From the NCBI GenBank assembly GCA_017511205.1, contig JAFWLE010000010.1, positions 1-64,000 of the forward strand: a stretch of 64,000 bases of DNA. The letters are read 5' to 3'. Position 1 is the first letter of the stretch. Each line of letters opens with the position of its first letter. Source of the DNA: Candidatus Saccharimonadota bacterium. Lineage in GTDB: Bacteria > Patescibacteriota > Saccharimonadia > Saccharimonadales > Saccharimonadaceae. Position numbers and translations under genes: made by a program. Below are positions 15,686-23,794 of the stretch, in pieces. The notes beneath the pieces were generated by a model, which worked only from the letters and a program-made list of their open reading frames with translations, did no database searches and was not told the DNA's origin.

Positions 15686-15910
15686 CTAGCTGGCAATTGG
15701 TACGGCTCGCTGGAAAACGTTGGCAACAACGGCAACTGGTGGTCACCGGTGGTGAACAATTCCAACAACGCGTACAAACTCAACGCCAACTCGGATGGGA
15801 ACGTCAACCCTGTCAACAACAACAACCGCAACAACGGTAATCTTGTCCGTTGTATTGCTCGTTAGTTTTATGGTTTCATGTTTCGTTGCGTTTCCTTCCT
15901 CCCGACTTCC
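15686..15910 (+). repeat. DGR template repeat (TR)
   Basis: Same frame as VR but loaded with AAC/AAT codons (20 AAY plus one AAA between the first codons and the stop), the signature of a DGR template because A is the mutable base and AAY codons give broad diversity without stops. A short open frame over TR (15677-15865) is a by-product of this and is not called as a gene. A hairpin AGCCG-aag-CGGCT follows at about 15924. Confidence 0.97.
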
Positions 15911-15973
15911 TAACCGCTAAGATAAGCCGAAGCGGCTACCGCTAATGAGAAGTACTATTCTTGTTTTATAATG

Positions 15974-17104
15974 TTACTGCCTCTTGCGAGGCTTTTTAAG
16001 TTTAGGATAGTTGTAGTCCCAGCCAAGGCCATTATAGATTTTGTAGTTTAGTTTGTGACTGTTTAGATGTGCAAGATGCCCATCATAGGAGCCGATACTC
16101 TCTAGCTTGCCTTTGCCAGTAGTGGCGAGACGGTAAGCTGTAGAAGCGAAGTTTTTCTTAATGCGACTACCTGGTACCATGTGGTCATAGTAAACTTTTG
16201 CTCCGAGGAAGTCCACTCCTTCTTCTGATGGGATTTCAAATTGTTTCTTAGGATGAATGGTAAGACCAAGCCGAGCAGTGAATCTTTCTACTTTTGCTAA
16301 ATCCTGTAATAGTTTTGCTAGTTCTGACTCTTTGATGACGATGAAGAAGTCGTCTACATAACGACCATAGTGTTTATAGCCGAGTGTGATAGTAATAAAG
16401 CGGTCTAACTGATCCAAATAAATATTGGAGAGTAGTTGTGAGGTGAGATTGCCAATGACAATGCCACGGCCTTTGGGTTGAGAAAATAAGCTTTTATCAG
16501 CTGGGAGTTCGTCCCAATCGCTGGCTCTGCCACGGATCCTGACTCCACTAACTGGATCATCAAAGATGATTTCTTTCCATAAGTATTTGAGGGTGCGGTA
16601 AAGTTCGCCGCCGTCTGGAAACTGGCGCTTTAACCCCCATAAGATGCGACTGTATAGCCTATTATGGTCTAGACTCATAAAATAGCCTTTTAAATCGCGT
16701 TTTACTACATAGGTTTTGATTTTACCATTCTCGCTGACACTTCTGATTTGATGCCGTAAATCCTTAATGCCATAAAGCGTGCCTTTACCTTTACGGCAGG
16801 AATAAGCAGAATTAATCAGCCTAGGTTCCCACCAGCTACTAGTGTGCTTGAATAGAAAATGATGGACTACGCGGTCTACAAAAGGAGCAGCAAAGACTTC
16901 TCTGGTAACGGGATCGTGAATGATAAAAGCAACGCCACGACTGGGATGATATCTTCTGGACACAATTGCATCACGAAGACGCAGGATGTTTTCTAAGTCA
17001 TTTACTTCAAAGCGGTGCTCGTCTAAAGTTTTTCTCTTGCCACCGACCCTAGCTTTCTGATAAGCTTCTACGAGCTCCTGGTACAGATAGTTTTGATATT
17101 CCAT
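15974..17104 (-). CDS. DGR reverse transcriptase
   Basis: Protein of 376 aa. It should copy the TR RNA into cDNA, misincorporating at adenines. RT motifs: QPKGRGIVIGNLTSQLLSNIY (about 205-226, DGR-type motif 4 with SQ) and the catalytic YVDD in GRYVDDFFIV (about 245-255), followed by LGLTIHPKKQ and VDFLGAKVYY (motifs 6 and 7). No maturase or endonuclease domain, as expected for DGR RTs. Encoded on the strand opposite to VR and TR and converging on TR, 23 bp downstream of the accessory gene with which it is presumably co-transcribed. Confidence 0.95.
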   Translation of the reverse strand: MEYQNYLYQELVEAYQKARVGGKRKTLDEHRFEVNDLENILRLRDAIVSRRYHPSRGVAFIIHDPVTREVFAAPFVDRVVHHFLFKHTSSWWEPRLINSAYSCRKGKGTLYGIKDLRHQIRSVSENGKIKTYVVKRDLKGYFMSLDHNRLYSRILWGLKRQFPDGGELYRTLKYLWKEIIFDDPVSGVRIRGRASDWDELPADKSLFSQPKGRGIVIGNLTSQLLSNIYLDQLDRFITITLGYKHYGRYVDDFFIVIKESELAKLLQDLAKVERFTARLGLTIHPKKQFEIPSEEGVDFLGAKVYYDHMVPGSRIKKNFASTAYRLATTGKGKLESIGSYDGHLAHLNSHKLNYKIYNGLGWDYNYPKLKKPRKRQ

Positions 17105-17127
17105 TTTTTTACCTATAACTCTTTATG

Positions 17128-18000
17128 CTAGAGATGCTTAATCTCGCGTGCAATAATATCGTTGATTTTGATAATGATTTCACTAATCCGAGAGCAGGTC
17201 TTAGGAGTCCAGATTTTCAGGTCTAAAAGAAGCTTAGTCTGGTACTTGATGATTTTTAAGTTTTGCTTCATCTTTTTAAGGCAAGTTAGTTTATCAATTT
17301 CGCCATTAGAAAGATCTAAATATAAGTGTGACATTTTCGTAGTAGCAACGAGCATTTGGTAGCCAAAGGTATCTTTTTCTACGGGACTGCCCATACCACG
17401 GACATTTTCGTAGATGGCCTTTAAAAGCTCTTCAATCTGGATAAAGAGAACGGGCATGCTGTTATCTACCATTACAACGTGATTAAATATTTGAAGTGCT
17501 ACTAGGTTTTGTTCGGTAAAGTTATTTAGCTGGTCCTTAGTGAAATGCCAAGGAAATTTGAAGAGCAAGAAATTACCGGACTGACCTCTAGTTTTCACTG
17601 GTTTGATATTTAAGGTAAGTAAGGCTTCAGCTAACTTCTCTGGCTTCCTGATTGAGATGAACCCTTCGTTAGACTTATTAGTGAAGTCCTTGTCGTCTTG
17701 TAGTTTAGCGGTGAGGTTTAGTTTTGGTGCTAGGCTGTAGGTGTAATATAGGGCGGAATGCCCGAAGAGCTTGTAGAAACCGTGAGTAGAGCGCATCAGA
17801 ACCAGATAATTATAGTTGGATTCCTCAAATTGAAGTACCGCGGCTTTATTAGCATTATAAAGCTTATTAAGGGTACTTTTAATAAGACTCAGCTCGGATT
17901 TTACGCTTTTTGTTTGAGGCTTTAACCTTAGATTTTCTATTTTTGCCTCAAGATCAGAAATTGAGGGTGAGGTTTTGATATTTAGTGGTGGGTTTTCCAT
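17128..18000 (-). CDS. DGR accessory protein: MutS-domain-I-like region fused to an Avd-like helical bundle
   Basis: Protein of 290 aa. N-terminus: coiled helix (15-50). Residues about 60-160 (SNYNYLVLMRSTHGFYKLFG, then NLTAKL and FISIRKPEKLAEALLTLNIK) follow the layout of MutS domain I, the mismatch-reading domain with its F-x-E motif; here the equivalent is F75-Y-K. Residues about 185-290 are four amphipathic helices (FIQIEELLKAIYENVRGM to INDIIAREIKHL) resembling Avd, the pentameric RT partner and RNA-binding factor of DGRs. Position directly upstream of the RT supports the role. A TATAAT lies at 18033-18038 and AAAAGGAG precedes the ATG. MutS similarity is by eye and moderate. Confidence 0.75.
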   Translation of the reverse strand: MENPPLNIKTSPSISDLEAKIENLRLKPQTKSVKSELSLIKSTLNKLYNANKAAVLQFEESNYNYLVLMRSTHGFYKLFGHSALYYTYSLAPKLNLTAKLQDDKDFTNKSNEGFISIRKPEKLAEALLTLNIKPVKTRGQSGNFLLFKFPWHFTKDQLNNFTEQNLVALQIFNHVVMVDNSMPVLFIQIEELLKAIYENVRGMGSPVEKDTFGYQMLVATTKMSHLYLDLSNGEIDKLTCLKKMKQNLKIIKYQTKLLLDLKIWTPKTCSRISEIIIKINDIIAREIKHL

Positions 18001-18038
18001 AGACTCCTTTTGTTACGTTGATGATAACAATTATTATA

Positions 18039-18280
18039 AGGAGGCTTCTGAGACTAGTCTTTAGATCTGGTTTTAGTGGTGCCTATATATGGTTTTTGAG
18101 CTTACAGATTGCATTTTTGGCAACGTCGTTGTAACGCAAATGTAGCGACTACATTTTCACCTGTCTCATCGCTGGTACATTGCAAACGTTTTTCGTACTC
18201 TAAAATTATGCTTCAAAAATTTCCGACAAATGAGACGTGGTGAAGGCTCTGTTTTGCGACAAAAATAAATATAAGAAAAC
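18039..18280. other. right flank of the island with palindromes
   Basis: No ORF. A perfect 8-bp inverted repeat AAATGTAG-CGA-CTACATTT sits at 18138-18156, and GTCTCAT (about 18163) is inverted as ATGAGAC (about 18227). These are candidate recombinase or regulator sites near the presumed island end; no core duplication with the left flank was seen. Confidence 0.5.
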
Positions 18281-18310
18281 AAAAACTTCCCTATAAAATG
18301 GGAAGTTTTT
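18281..18310 (-). terminator. terminator of tRNA-Arg(UCU)
   Basis: AAAAACTTCC / GGAAGTTTTT with a 10-nt loop, 35 nt downstream of the tRNA. A second small hairpin CTGGAG/CTCCAG (18314-18330) lies between. Confidence 0.8.
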
Positions 18311-18344
18311 GACCTGGAGTGACTCTCCAGTTATAACAGTTTAA

Positions 18345-18419
18345 TGGTAGGCCCGGCTGGAATCGAACCAGCATTATATTCTTAGAGGGAATATGTCCTA
18401 TCCGTTGAACGACGAGCCC
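18345..18419 (-). tRNA. tRNA-Arg (UCU) with C33
   Basis: Acceptor GGGCTCG/CGGGCCT (two G-U), D-arm GTTC/GGAC, anticodon stem TATTC/GAATA, loop CCTCTAA, T-arm GCTGG/CCAGC and encoded CCA. The anticodon is TCT with A37 as expected. Position 33 is C instead of the nearly universal U. It marks the right edge of the accessory island. Confidence 0.9.
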
Positions 18420-18438
18420 ATCACCCCCCAATTATACC

Positions 18439-19188
18439 TTAATCTTCCGGTTTTCGCAATTTATAGTAAATCGACGGTGCAAACCGGATCGGCGCCAAAG
18501 CCTTTTGCGCTTTATCTTCCATTCTTACCAAGTTCTTCGTACCAAACACTTTTTTCAGTCCCCGGCTTCGGAAATTCGATACTGATAGCACTTTCTCAGT
18601 CTTAAATCCAGTCTTTTCAAAAATTTCCTCCACATATTTCGGATGGTAGTTATAAAATCCATCCGCCGAAATTTCCTTATAATTTGCCACCTTAAGGTCA
18701 AACGGGTTTACCTTTGACTTACCTAAAGCATAGCGTGCCATCTTTGGTAAAGTACGTTTATTCGCTACTTCAATCACTGCCACCCCACCTGGCTTTAATA
18801 CGCGATACAGCTCCGCTATCGCCTTATTCATGTCTTTCAAATGATGCGTTACCCGTACCATCATTAGTCCATCTAGTTCATTATCCTTAAATGGCAATTC
18901 ATAAATATCCCCCGCCTTCGTTTCAATCTTATCACCATAGATTTCTTTCGCTTGCTTTAATTCCGACTTTGAATAATCAAAAATGTAAACTTTGTGCGCA
19001 CGTTTCAAATATTCATTAGCAAGCCTACCGTACCCTCCACCAATATCTGCAAATTTATTCATCCGCTTCGGGAGTAGCTTCCGAATCGCCATCCGATCTG
19101 CCTGATCTTCATACTCGCGATCAGCATCTTCCCAAAATTTCTTTTTGTAATCATAACCATTATAGTCAGAAATAACTTTTTCACTCAT
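18439..19188 (-). CDS. class I SAM-dependent methyltransferase
   Basis: Protein of 249 aa. Motif I FADIGGGYGRLANEYL (about 46-61), acidic DYSKSE after strand 2, motif PFKDNELDGLMMVRVTHHL and LKPGGVAVIEV (post-III) define a Methyltransf_11 Rossmann fold that binds S-adenosylmethionine. Methyl acceptor unknown; UbiE/small-molecule type is as likely as lipid or glycan. Starts 8 bp downstream of pilB on the same strand. Confidence 0.85.
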   Translation of the reverse strand: MSEKVISDYNGYDYKKKFWEDADREYEDQADRMAIRKLLPKRMNKFADIGGGYGRLANEYLKRAHKVYIFDYSKSELKQAKEIYGDKIETKAGDIYELPFKDNELDGLMMVRVTHHLKDMNKAIAELYRVLKPGGVAVIEVANKRTLPKMARYALGKSKVNPFDLKVANYKEISADGFYNYHPKYVEEIFEKTGFKTEKVLSVSNFRSRGLKKVFGTKNLVRMEDKAQKALAPIRFAPSIYYKLRKPED

Positions 19189-19196
19189 AAGCCCTA

Positions 19197-20819
19197 TTAT
19201 ATCACACGTGATACTTCTTCTAAAGTCGTTTCTCCCCGCAGTGCTGCAAGCACCCCTTTTTGCTCCAATGTCAACATCCCATCGTGTTTTGCTGCTTTTT
19301 CAATCTCATTAGTATTAATATCTGCCACGTCCCCTCGGATAAACTTCTGGATATCTTCCGACACGATTAATTGCTCCATAATTACCGTCCTCCCCGCATA
19401 GCCGAATGGATCCTTTTCAGTCGCCACAGGATCAAATAACCTGATATCTTCTAAATCCACACCCGCCATTTTTTCTGGAGAAACGTCTGCAAGCGCCTCA
19501 CGGATATATTTCGCTTCCGCTTCTGTCGCCGATCTTTCTTTTTTCGACGGCGCCAATTTTCGTACCAATCTCTGCGCCATAATTAGTCTAATCGACGAAG
19601 CAAAAATCGGATTTACTCCAATGAGGTCAATCATCCTGGAAAACGCCGCCGCAGTCGAATTAGCGTGAAAAGACGATAACACTAAATGCCCCGTAATCGA
19701 AGCTTGAATCGCCGTTTTTGCTGTATCTGCATCACGAATCTCGCCTACCATCACCACGTCCGGGTCTAGACGTAACACCGAACGCAACCCCTCAGCAAAG
19801 GATCCACCCGCATTAGTATTAATTGGGATCTGCGAAATCCCCGTAATCCCATATTCAATCGGATCCTCCAAAGTGATAATTTTCCGATCTGTCGTATTAA
19901 GAGCATTCAACATTGAGTATAAAGTAGTCGACTTACCAGAACCCGTCGGCCCCACCATTAAAACTAATCCTCTAGGATGCGAAATCACTTCATTTATTTC
20001 CGCTCGCTCCTCATCCGACAATCCTAGTAAGTCTAAATTCAGAAGCGACTCATCAAAATTAAATAACCTTAGCACTGCGTCTTGTCCATAAAGAGTCGGA
20101 ATCGTTTCTACACGAATATTCAAAAGATGTGACGCGCCATCTCTTTCAATATCTTTTTGCATATGCCCTGACTGCGGATCGTTCGATGCCATCGATACAT
20201 TTGCCCGTGATGAAAGTTCCCCCATAAAAATCCGATACCGATCTCTATCAATATCCGCCACTGGGTGCAAAATCCCATCTACCCGCATCCGAATTCGTAT
20301 TTTATCTCGCATGTTTTCAATGTGAATATCCGAAGCTCCCAGCTTATCTGCTTGATCAATCAAAAAATCAAACACTTTTTCCGTCGAAACCGTCGCGAGA
20401 GTCTGCGAAACCGACGCAATCGTCTCCGAGTCTCCTTCACCCGCAATTTTAATATCATCATAATGTACTTCCTTCGGCGGATCATACCTAAGCATAAAAA
20501 CTTTATAAGCCGAGCCTGAAATCAAAAAGAAATCTACTTTTTCACCCTCATTCGTATAATCCTGGGTCATTTTATCCATCAAGGACCGCGGCGTTTGACT
20601 AGTCACCATGAATTGAAAATGCTCTTCTCCACCACCTTTTTGCAAAGGAATCACAAAATCCTGATGCATTTGCTCCACCGAAATCAAATCTGGCACTAGA
20701 AGTACTTCATTTTCAAATTCCCTCGTATCGAGATATGGCAAACCCAAAATCCGCGCTCGATCCGCCGTCGCTTTTTCCTCGTTTTCCCGTCGTCTCAATT
20801 GAATGTCTTTTTCATCCAT
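19197..20819 (-). CDS. pilB: type IV pilus assembly ATPase PilB/GspE-type
   Basis: Protein of 540 aa. A GspE-N domain (about 20-140) is followed by the secretion ATPase: ASDIHIENM, Walker A GPTGSGKSTT (about 286-295), Asp box ITLEDPIE, Walker B DVVMVGEIRD and His box ITGHLVLSSFHAN. It powers pilin polymerisation. The usual tetracysteine zinc site is missing (no Cys in the RKLAPSKKERSAT region). TATAAT at 20826-20831 is 6 nt from ATG and forms a divergent promoter pair with the next gene. The pilins it serves are at 1.5-3.2 kb and 38.3 kb. Confidence 0.93.
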   Translation of the reverse strand: MDEKDIQLRRRENEEKATADRARILGLPYLDTREFENEVLLVPDLISVEQMHQDFVIPLQKGGGEEHFQFMVTSQTPRSLMDKMTQDYTNEGEKVDFFLISGSAYKVFMLRYDPPKEVHYDDIKIAGEGDSETIASVSQTLATVSTEKVFDFLIDQADKLGASDIHIENMRDKIRIRMRVDGILHPVADIDRDRYRIFMGELSSRANVSMASNDPQSGHMQKDIERDGASHLLNIRVETIPTLYGQDAVLRLFNFDESLLNLDLLGLSDEERAEINEVISHPRGLVLMVGPTGSGKSTTLYSMLNALNTTDRKIITLEDPIEYGITGISQIPINTNAGGSFAEGLRSVLRLDPDVVMVGEIRDADTAKTAIQASITGHLVLSSFHANSTAAAFSRMIDLIGVNPIFASSIRLIMAQRLVRKLAPSKKERSATEAEAKYIREALADVSPEKMAGVDLEDIRLFDPVATEKDPFGYAGRTVIMEQLIVSEDIQKFIRGDVADINTNEIEKAAKHDGMLTLEQKGVLAALRGETTLEEVSRVI

Positions 20820-20853
20820 ACCATTATTATAGCATAAGTGTTATAATAACAAT

Positions 20854-21234
20854 ATGGCAATCGCTGATATATTTTTATGGTGGTATGCCGCCGGGTGGCG
20901 AACCTTTATTAAGAAAAATCGTAACGCTATTTCCAGCATTACCGATTTCTTTTCCATGAGTTCGCTCGTTCGTACGCTTTTCAAGCCTTACCGCCAAATT
21001 TCCGCCGAAACCGCCAGCGCTAATTCCTCACTCGATCTCAGATTCCATATGTTTCTAGATCGACTAGTCTCTCGTTTTATTGGCTTTTGTTCGCGTCTTT
21101 TCCTCCTACTCGCTGGTAGCGTCATTATTATCATCGGCGGCATTTTTAGTCTCATTCTCATCCTACTCTGGCCATTCATTCCACTTCTACCTATTGTCGG
21201 CATCGTCTTAACTATCATGGGGGTAACTTTCTAA
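20854..21234 (+). CDS. small membrane protein upstream of the Clp ATPase
   Basis: Protein of 126 aa; amphipathic N-terminus (FLWWYAAGWRTFIKKNR), then a strongly hydrophobic C-terminal half with two membrane helices (about 80-125). Its TAA overlaps the ATG of the AAA+ gene (TAATG), so the two are coupled and likely interact. TATAAT at 20842-20847 is 6 nt from ATG. No known family. Confidence 0.75.
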   Translation: MAIADIFLWWYAAGWRTFIKKNRNAISSITDFFSMSSLVRTLFKPYRQISAETASANSSLDLRFHMFLDRLVSRFIGFCSRLFLLLAGSVIIIIGGIFSLILILLWPFIPLLPIVGIVLTIMGVTF

Positions 21235-23615
21235 TGAATGCTTCTTTCGATCCCAAAAATCCCCGCGTTAAAAAAGCTTTTCAAAAAAAATCGCTCAATT
21301 CTCCCGCTATTCTAGTACTTAGTATCATACTTTTTGTCGGACTTCTTGCTGGCGGCATCGTACTACTTATCATGAAAATAGCTCTCGGCTGGCTCTTCAT
21401 CGGCCTTTCCGCCTGGCCTATTATGCTAGTTTTCTGGATCAAGAACACCTTAAACGAAATTCCAGTCAAGCAATCCGATCAATTTACTGACCTTATTTCT
21501 GAAGAACTATTACTCCTTTTAAAACCTCAAATAAAATCAACTGACCTTCTAAACATTTTACCTAAAACTCCTAGCGGCATTTTTATCCTAGCGCGTTTCC
21601 AGCTCAATGTAGACTTTCTCAACTTTATCACCCCACTTTTACCAGAAGATACCACACCTATTTACGAAAAAGCTTTGAACATTCGCGAAAAAACTAATTC
21701 CGAAGAAATTACCGGTGCCACTCTAGTCGTCGCCGTTATCGAAAACTTGCCTGATTATCAACAAATCCTTAACGGCCTCAAACTCGACCTTAATGATTTA
21801 TATCAAGGTATCAACTGGTACAACTATCTCCACGGCATCGTCAAAGATGCCAAAAAGCCCGTACGTTCTGGCGGTATCGCTCGTGATCTCGCTTTCGGGT
21901 TCACCCCCACACTGCAACATTTTGCTGTCAACCTTTCCGAACGATATACCGGCTCTCGTTACAAAATACAACAAGCTGAAAACTACGAAATCATCGGCAA
22001 AATGATTGACGCTTTTTCTCACCCAGGTCACCAAAACGTCGCTCTGATTGGTAGTTACGGCTCCGGCCGCTCCACTATCGTCAATTCCTTCGCTGAAACT
22101 CTCATGAATGCCGAAGCCAAAGTTCCAGCAAATCTCAAATTCCGCCAAATCTATGCCCTTGATGCCCCCAGCCTCATTTCTACCGCCAAAGACCAAAGTG
22201 AACTAGAATATCTAATGATCAAAATTTTCAACGAAATTTATTCTGCCAAGAATATCATTCTTTGCCTTGACAATGCCCATCTCTTTTTTGAAGAAGGTCC
22301 TGGCTCCATTGATATTAGCAATTCACTCACACCAGTTCTAGAAGGTGGCAAAATTCGCATCATCCTCATCATGGATGATCAAAAATTCCTCGAAATTTCT
22401 AACAAAAACCCAATGCTTACCAACACTCTCAATAAAATTATGGTCAATCCATCAAATCAAGAAGATACCATCAAAATTCTCATGGATCAGGTACCTTATT
22501 TCGAACATCAAAAAAAAGTCATTTATACTTACAAATCTTTACTCGAAGCTTATAAACTTAGCAAACAATACATTCACGACATGGAAATGCCTGGCAAAGC
22601 CAAACTCCTACTTGAAGCCTCCGCCAGTTATGCCGAAAATGGCTTAGTCACCGAATCTTCCGTCCAAACTGCTGTTGAAAAATCCTATGGCGTCAAAGTC
22701 AAAGTCGCCACCGAATCCGAAGACCGCGAAAAACTTTTGAATCTCGAAGCTTTAATTCATGAACGAATGATCGACCAAAAAGAAGCCGTTGCCACCGTGG
22801 CAAATGCCTTGCGCCGAGCTGGTGCTGGCGTCAAAAATCAAAATCGCCCTATTGGCACTTTCCTCTTCCTGGGCCCTACCGGCGTCGGTAAAACCGAATT
22901 AGCTAAAACCTTGTCCGAAGTTTACTTCAACGGCGAAGATCACATTATTCGCCTCGACATGAACGAATTCGTTTCTAGCTCCGACGTCAATCGTTTAATT
23001 CAAAGTGGCGAAAATGAAGCCGAAAGTCTTACCGCTTCCGTTTCCAAAAAACCATTTTCTGTTATCCTACTAGATGAAATTGAAAAAGCTCATCCATCTG
23101 TTCTCACCACCTTACTTCAGGTCCTCGATGAAGGCGTCTTACGCGATGAAAAAAATCGCGAAATCAGTTTTCGTGATTCCATCATTATTGCTACTTCTAA
23201 CGCCGGCGCCAATGAAATCCGTGATAAAATCGCTAATGGCATAGACATCAATACAGTTAAAGAAGAAATCATCGAAAAATTAATTTCTACCGGCGAATTC
23301 AAACCAGAATTTCTAAACCGTTTCGATGAAGTCTGTCTCTTCAAACCTTTGTCTAAAGAGGATCTGCTCGCCATTCTCGACCTCATCATCGCCTCTACTA
23401 ATAAAACTCTCGAATCACAAAAGATTTCCGTGAAGCTTACTCCCGAAGCTAAACAGCTTCTCATTGAAAAAGGCTACGATCCTAAAATGGGCGCCCGTCC
23501 AATGCGTCGCATCGTTCAAAAAACCGTCGAAAACACCGTGGCGTCTGCCATTCTTTCCGGCGCCATCGGCTCTGGCTCCGTCCTCGAAATCACTCCCGAA
23601 AATCTCGAAATCTAG
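21234..23615 (+). CDS. membrane-anchored ClpC/ClpB-like AAA+ ATPase with degenerate first nucleotide site
   Basis: Protein of 793 aa. Two N-terminal membrane helices (about 22-72) replace the usual Clp N-domain. D1 module: Walker A GSYGSGRST (about 273) has Arg in place of the essential Lys, and the Walker B-like IILCLDNAH has Asn where the catalytic Glu belongs. D2 is intact: GPTGVGKTE (about 546), VILLDEIEKAH, TSNAG, FLNRFDEV, and the ClpB D2-small domain GYDPKMGARPMRR. It should unfold membrane-associated substrates using D2 only. No ClpP-binding loop could be identified. Translationally coupled to the small membrane protein. Confidence 0.88.
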   Translation: MNASFDPKNPRVKKAFQKKSLNSPAILVLSIILFVGLLAGGIVLLIMKIALGWLFIGLSAWPIMLVFWIKNTLNEIPVKQSDQFTDLISEELLLLLKPQIKSTDLLNILPKTPSGIFILARFQLNVDFLNFITPLLPEDTTPIYEKALNIREKTNSEEITGATLVVAVIENLPDYQQILNGLKLDLNDLYQGINWYNYLHGIVKDAKKPVRSGGIARDLAFGFTPTLQHFAVNLSERYTGSRYKIQQAENYEIIGKMIDAFSHPGHQNVALIGSYGSGRSTIVNSFAETLMNAEAKVPANLKFRQIYALDAPSLISTAKDQSELEYLMIKIFNEIYSAKNIILCLDNAHLFFEEGPGSIDISNSLTPVLEGGKIRIILIMDDQKFLEISNKNPMLTNTLNKIMVNPSNQEDTIKILMDQVPYFEHQKKVIYTYKSLLEAYKLSKQYIHDMEMPGKAKLLLEASASYAENGLVTESSVQTAVEKSYGVKVKVATESEDREKLLNLEALIHERMIDQKEAVATVANALRRAGAGVKNQNRPIGTFLFLGPTGVGKTELAKTLSEVYFNGEDHIIRLDMNEFVSSSDVNRLIQSGENEAESLTASVSKKPFSVILLDEIEKAHPSVLTTLLQVLDEGVLRDEKNREISFRDSIIIATSNAGANEIRDKIANGIDINTVKEEIIEKLISTGEFKPEFLNRFDEVCLFKPLSKEDLLAILDLIIASTNKTLESQKISVKLTPEAKQLLIEKGYDPKMGARPMRRIVQKTVENTVASAILSGAIGSGSVLEITPENLEI

Positions 23616-23625
23616 TATCATTGAG

Positions 23626-23764
23626 CTTGTTATATAATTCATCAATATCGAAGGATATAAAGACAAAATCTCTGATTTTGTCGCCGCAAGGGCGAAGCGA
23701 CGTGATATAATCGTCAGATTATCACGTCGCGAAGCTCCTGAGATATGATGAATTATATAACAAG
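23626..23764. repeat. 139-nt nested palindrome between the Clp gene and the DUF1846 gene
   Basis: A perfect 19-bp outer inverted repeat (23626-23644 and 23746-23764), extended after a bulge by TATC/GATA, encloses three hairpins: GACAAAATC-TCT-GATTTTGTC, TCGCC-GCAAG-GGCGA, and a long one with GCGACGTGAT/ATCACGTCGC. The right part read on the minus strand contains CAGGAGCTTCGCGACG, similar to the AGGAG and GCGACG of the tRNA-linked cores. It is followed at once by the -10 box TATAAT (23771-23776). Confidence 0.8.
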
Positions 23765-23794
23765 AAATGTTATAATAATAGCAAAGGAGGTTTT

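Noticed and set aside
15677-15865. Asn-rich 62-aa ORF
   Set aside because: It is the DGR template read in the VR frame; Asn codons reflect mutable adenines and there is no RBS.
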